Below are positions 15,542 through 18,713 of a stretch of DNA of 18,713 bases, piece after piece. Each line of letters begins with the position of its first letter. Position 1 is the first letter of the stretch. This stretch comes from an archaeon (GTDB taxonomy: Archaea > Hydrothermarchaeota > Hydrothermarchaeia > JALTZZ01 > JALUTC01). Under the pieces are notes generated by a model, which searched no databases, had not been told where the DNA came from, and saw only the letters and a program-made list of their open reading frames with translations. The position numbers were made by a program, and so were the translations under genes. The stretch covers positions 1 through 18,713 of the forward strand of contig JALTZH010000070.1 in assembly GCA_027051265.1 (NCBI GenBank), in the 5' to 3' direction.

Positions 15542-16093
15542 ATGAGGTTTTTAGGAATAGACTTAGGTAAAAAGTCATCGGCTATCTGTATATTAAACAC
15601 AAATCTAGATATAGAAAAAATTTCAAAGATAAGAAACGCAGATATAATAAGAATAGCAAAGAGATATAAGCCTTCAGATATAATAATAGCGATTGATTCA
15701 CCGTTATCTTTTCCAACCTTTGGATATCTAAGAGATTGTGATCTGGAATTGATAAAATTTGGTATCCCTTGTATTTCTCCAATAATTCTGAAAGATATTG
15801 TACTTGAAGCTATAAGGATTAAAAACGAATTAAAAAATTATAAGATAATAGAAGTCTATCCTTATGCAACAAGAAAGATTCTTAACCTCTGTCCAGATAT
15901 CAATAAAAAAAGAGAAAAATCAAAACTAATAAAATGCATTAAAAGTAAATTAAAGCTTAGAATTCCAAAGAAAATAATAAATCACGATGAAATCGATGCT
16001 TTACTTGCAAGTTATACAGCATATCTTTGCTATAACGATAAATGTGTTCCAGTAGGTAAAGAATCTGTAATTTATATACCAAAGATTTCATAG
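15542..16093 (+). CDS. DUF429-family protein, predicted RNase H-fold nuclease
   Basis: A 183-residue protein of the DUF429 family, which has been linked to the RNase H-like nuclease fold by sequence comparison; its biological role is unknown. Conserved features are the first-strand aspartate D7 in FLGIDLG, AIDSPLSFP with D52, RDCD (64-67), the GIPCISP loop, VYPYATRK, and the late HDEIDALLAS with acidic residues suited to a metal site. Start is the ATG at 15542, giving a leaderless-type context. The 3' end overlaps the convergent metallo-beta-lactamase gene by 22 bases. Confidence 0.83.
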   Translation: MRFLGIDLGKKSSAICILNTNLDIEKISKIRNADIIRIAKRYKPSDIIIAIDSPLSFPTFGYLRDCDLELIKFGIPCISPIILKDIVLEAIRIKNELKNYKIIEVYPYATRKILNLCPDINKKREKSKLIKCIKSKLKLRIPKKIINHDEIDALLASYTAYLCYNDKCVPVGKESVIYIPKIS

Positions 16094-16707
16094 AAATTCT
16101 TTAAAGCATATCTTATATGTCTTTCAGCATTTTCTTCAACAATGTTACCATGCCCAGGATATAAATATCTTATATCGAATGATGATATAAGTTCTAAAGA
16201 TTCTTTCATCTCTTCCTCATCTCCTCCTAAATCTGTCCTACCAAAATATCCGTTAGCAAAAATTAAATCTCCGGAGAATAGTATTTTTTTCTCCTCCTCA
16301 TAAATACAAATCGATCCTTTTGTGTGACCTGGTGTATGTATAATTTTAAAACAATACTCTCCTAAATCTATTTTTTCGTTTCCTTTAAGTAAAACATCAG
16401 GATTATATTTTCTAATTATGTTTAAAAATTTATTTGTACCATAATAAGTTCCTTTAATCATTTCATTCGAATCATGCTCATGTATGAATATCTTGGCTCT
16501 TTTAAATAAATAATTTCCTCCACAGTGATCAATGTGAGAATGAGTATTTATTATTATGGATACTTCATCCGTATTTATGATTTTTTCTACTTCTTTTTTT
16601 ATCGTTTCATTTATACCTGATCCTGTATCTATTACAATAGTTTTGTTTTCCGATTTTATTATATAAATGTTTGAATCAATCTCATATGAAATAATTTTAT
16701 AAATCAT
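16072..16707 (-). CDS. Metallo-beta-lactamase-fold hydrolase, glyoxalase II-like
   Basis: A 211-residue cytosolic hydrolase with a complete dinuclear metal site: H56-x-H58-x-D60-H61 (THSHIDH), H128 in TPGHTKGS, D147 in FSGDLIF, and H186 in PGHG. The FGRTDLGG segment near 155-162 resembles glyoxalase II-like thioesterases and persulphide dioxygenases. The substrate cannot be told from sequence. Start is the ATG at 16707, one base after the purB stop, so it is cotranscribed with purB. Confidence 0.93.
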   Translation of the reverse strand: MIYKIISYEIDSNIYIIKSENKTIVIDTGSGINETIKKEVEKIINTDEVSIIINTHSHIDHCGGNYLFKRAKIFIHEHDSNEMIKGTYYGTNKFLNIIRKYNPDVLLKGNEKIDLGEYCFKIIHTPGHTKGSICIYEEEKKILFSGDLIFANGYFGRTDLGGDEEEMKESLELISSFDIRYLYPGHGNIVEENAERHIRYALKNFYEIFGI

Positions 16708-16708
16708 C

Positions 16709-18040
16709 TTACGTTTCCTCTAAAATTTTCATCACCTTCTCTCTAGCTAGTCCAATGTAACTTTTTGGTTCAAGAAGATTGCTGAGTTCTTCTTCACTAA
16801 AATATTTTCTTATAGTTTTATCTTTTACCAAGATTTCTAAAAAGTTTTTATTTTCTCTCATAGCTTTTAAAGCAAGATTTCTTAGCAATTCATGAGCTTC
16901 TTGCCTATTCATACCACGTTTAGTTAGTTCTATCATTATCGCCTCAGATAAATTTATTCCTTTTAACATATATAAATTTTTTTCTATATTTTTAGGATAA
17001 AATTTTAAATCTCTTATAACGTTTTTAAACGTTTTTAAAATCTCATCAAGAAGTATAAAACATTCAGGTATAATTATTCTCTCGTTGGCTGAGTTCGTTA
17101 AATCTCTTTCATGTTCTAATGATACATTATCTAGGGCAACTATTGTATAAGATTTGATCACTCTAGCTAAGCTGCATATCTTTTCACAATTTATTGGATT
17201 CATTTTATGAGGCATTGTTGAAGAACCTACCTGTCTTTCGCCAAACGGTTCAGATACTTCGAAAATTTCAGTTCTTTGCAAGTTTCTAATTTCTTTTGCA
17301 AATTTATAAAAACTGGAAGCAATTAAAGCTAGGTTTAATATTATTTCCGCATATATATCTCTTGAAATCACTTGTGTACTTATCCTCGCAGCTTTTAATC
17401 CAAGTTTTTTCATTACGTATCTTTCTATATCCTCACCCAATTTTCCAAATCCTGCATAAGTACCAACAGCGCCAGACATTTTTCCAACGAGTCTCTTATC
17501 TTTAATCGTTTTAATTCTTTCGATATGTCTATCTATCTCATCAATCCAGTTAGCAAACTTAAATCCATAAGTTATCGGTAAAGCATGTTGTCCATGTGTT
17601 CTTCCTATACAAACCAAATCTATCGTTTTCTTTGCTATTTCTTTTAAGATATCTTTTATCTCCATCAAATCTTTCAGTAAAATTTCAACAGCTTCTTTAA
17701 TCATTAACATATTTGCCGTATCAACGATATCATAACTTGTTGCTCCTAAATGTACATATTTACCCGCATCACCACATATCTCTGATAACGCTTTAACTAC
17801 AGACATAACATCGTGCTTGATTTCTTTTTCTATCTCTTTAACTCTTTCAATTTTTACTTCACGTATATTAGCCTTTTTTGATATAGTTTCTGCAGCATCT
17901 TTTGGTATAATACCATAAGCTGCAAGTGCTTCGGCAAGTGCTGCTTCAACTTCTAACATCTTTTGTAATTTATTTTCTTCTTCAAATATTTTTTTCATTT
18001 CTTTACTACCGTATCTATATTCTATTGGATGAATAGCCAT
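16709..18040 (-). CDS. purB: Adenylosuccinate lyase
   Basis: Cleaves SAICAR in purine synthesis and adenylosuccinate in AMP synthesis, releasing fumarate. The 443 residues match the family. Conserved regions are HDVMSVV (76-82), TSYDIVDT (101-108), GRTHGQHALP with the catalytic H149, and the fumarase/lyase signature loop GSSTMPHKMNP (272-282), whose serine is the catalytic base. Everything needed is present. Start is the ATG at 18040, preceded by GGGAGG at 18053-18058 (12-base spacing, rather long) and a TATA box at 18081-18090. It is the first gene of a two-gene operon with the metallo-beta-lactamase-fold protein. Confidence 0.98.
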   Translation of the reverse strand: MAIHPIEYRYGSKEMKKIFEEENKLQKMLEVEAALAEALAAYGIIPKDAAETISKKANIREVKIERVKEIEKEIKHDVMSVVKALSEICGDAGKYVHLGATSYDIVDTANMLMIKEAVEILLKDLMEIKDILKEIAKKTIDLVCIGRTHGQHALPITYGFKFANWIDEIDRHIERIKTIKDKRLVGKMSGAVGTYAGFGKLGEDIERYVMKKLGLKAARISTQVISRDIYAEIILNLALIASSFYKFAKEIRNLQRTEIFEVSEPFGERQVGSSTMPHKMNPINCEKICSLARVIKSYTIVALDNVSLEHERDLTNSANERIIIPECFILLDEILKTFKNVIRDLKFYPKNIEKNLYMLKGINLSEAIMIELTKRGMNRQEAHELLRNLALKAMRENKNFLEILVKDKTIRKYFSEEELSNLLEPKSYIGLAREKVMKILEET

Positions 18041-18080
18041 ATTTCAATCTAGCCTCCCTTTCATTACACGTATATTTTCA

Positions 18081-18090
18081 TATAAATAAG
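18081..18090 (-). promoter_or_regulatory. TATA-box candidate for purB
   Basis: On the minus strand CTTATTTATA lies 41-50 bases upstream of the purB ATG. This puts the transcription start near 18060 and gives a leader of about 20 bases that includes the GGGAGG ribosome-binding site. Confidence 0.55.
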
Positions 18091-18201
18091 GAAGTGTTCA
18101 AATATTTAAATATCGATATGCTATTACGAATAGCTTTAATTAAGTAGAAGAAAAATTCCTTAAGATACTAATACTATCTATTTTTATTCAAAATTTATTA
18201 T

Positions 18202-18215
18202 AAAAATATAAAAAA
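18202..18215 (-). terminator. T-tract terminator after the cytochrome gene
   Basis: On the minus strand, T6 (18210-18215) and T5 (18202-18206) follow the cytochrome stop codon within 25 bases, fitting archaeal T-tract termination. Further along, GCTATT-ACG-AATAGC (18120-18134) forms a small perfect inverted repeat upstream of the purB promoter, of unknown meaning. Confidence 0.4.
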
Positions 18216-18224
18216 TATAATGTA

Positions 18225-18713
18225 TTATTCTTTTAAAAATCTTAATACTTTCTCAGTATATTGTTTATGAATATCTCCTAATGAACCATAATGGCATCTA
18301 CTGCAAATACCCTTATGTACCTTTATAAGATTTCCTTCGAAATGGCATAATTGACATACCACTTTTTGGTATGGCTTCTTCTTAGGAACAATATATGTAT
18401 ATTCCTTGAAGAGATGACATGTTTGACATTTTACTTTTCCTTCCTCTAAAACTCTCTTATGTATGATATGTACATATTTAACTGGACCATGACATGTGGT
18501 GCAATTCCTTTCAGGTATCTTTTTTATTGCATCAATTGTACTGGTTATATTTAGGTAGTGTATTCCTTGAAGTCTAGTATGACAATCACTGCATGGTTTA
18601 ATCTTATAATCTTCTTTTGGAATTTTTATGTTACCTAGTTCCTCATATGTTACTAACGCTCTTTTAGTTGCTTCAAGATGTATTGCACCTATATTTTTAG
18701 GATGACATCTATC
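18225..18713 (-). CDS. Multihaem c-type cytochrome, 3' part only
   Basis: The minus-strand frame is open from the window's last base to the stop at 18225, giving the last 162 residues; the start lies beyond the right edge. It has five complete haem-attachment motifs: CSDCH (41-45), CTTCH (71-75), CQTCH (96-100), CQLCH (120-124) and CSRCH (137-141). A sixth is cut by the edge, leaving RCH at 2-4. Spare histidines at 12, 52, 82, 85, 133 and 149 could be distal axial ligands for bis-His haems. The visible part has no transmembrane helix, so the domain would be outside the membrane after export. It probably carries electrons to or from an external partner or a reductase; which one is unknown. Confidence 0.93.
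   Translation of the reverse strand, partial: DRCHPKNIGAIHLEATKRALVTYEELGNIKIPKEDYKIKPCSDCHTRLQGIHYLNITSTIDAIKKIPERNCTTCHGPVKYVHIIHKRVLEEGKVKCQTCHLFKEYTYIVPKKKPYQKVVCQLCHFEGNLIKVHKGICSRCHYGSLGDIHKQYTEKVLRFLKE

Overview
The window reads as an 18.7 kb piece of an archaeal chromosome that is AT-rich (roughly 30% GC by eye) and packed with genes. Archaeal and eukaryotic-type information genes (L7Ae, S28e, L24e, Kae1, Brix, RadB, XPF-type nuclease), an archaeal-type CDP-alcohol phosphatidyltransferase, archaellum proteins and a C/D box guide RNA all point to Archaea. RadB and the ArlC/ArlD proteins favour a euryarchaeal-type lineage over Crenarchaeota. The two tRNA genes have almost wholly G-C stems in an AT-rich genome, which suggests a thermophile. 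A multihaem cytochrome c at the right edge suggests respiratory or extracellular electron transfer. I cannot name a species.

Left part (1-7353). A large cysteine-containing protein of unknown function (+, cut by the left edge) faces a tRNA-Glu(UUC) gene on the minus strand. Two minus-strand operons follow, read from right to left. One is corrinoid adenosyltransferase, RadB, short XPF nuclease. The other is archaeal MiaB-like methylthiotransferase, a membrane-anchored sequon-rich protein, CTP synthase, CDP-alcohol phosphatidyltransferase.

Centre (7354-9873). A 335-base divergent intergenic region holds two promoters and an unexplained hairpin. It leads into the plus-strand cluster L7Ae, S28e, L24e, NDP kinase, TatD. 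A textbook C/D box sRNA starts on the tatD stop codon. L7Ae is the protein that binds such RNAs, and it is encoded 1.6 kb upstream.

Right of centre (9874-13603). A compact minus-strand block runs, in transcription order: MetE-like protein, short HTH regulator, Brix-domain ribosome-assembly protein, DUF1152 protein, tRNA-Ala(GGC), Kae1. Gaps are tiny or negative, so the tRNA may be cut out of a long mRNA.

Right part (13604-18713). A divergent promoter region with two dyads precedes a plus-strand set of archaellum genes, arlC, arlD/E and arlF, with no filament, ATPase or platform gene beside it. A DUF429 protein follows, overlapping tail to tail with a metallo-beta-lactamase-fold hydrolase that shares an operon with adenylosuccinate lyase. 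The last gene is the 3' part of a multihaem cytochrome c on the minus strand.

Most genes are housekeeping: nucleotide synthesis (pyrG, purB, ndk), ribosome and tRNA maturation (L7Ae, Brix, Kae1, MiaB-like, sRNA), DNA repair and lipid head-group synthesis. I see no CRISPR array, insertion sequence or clear defence system. The least ordinary items are the C/D sRNA on a stop codon, the isolated arlC-D-F set, the MetE-like protein with an altered metal site, the embedded tRNA, and the unknown proteins at 1-1062 and 3457-4134.
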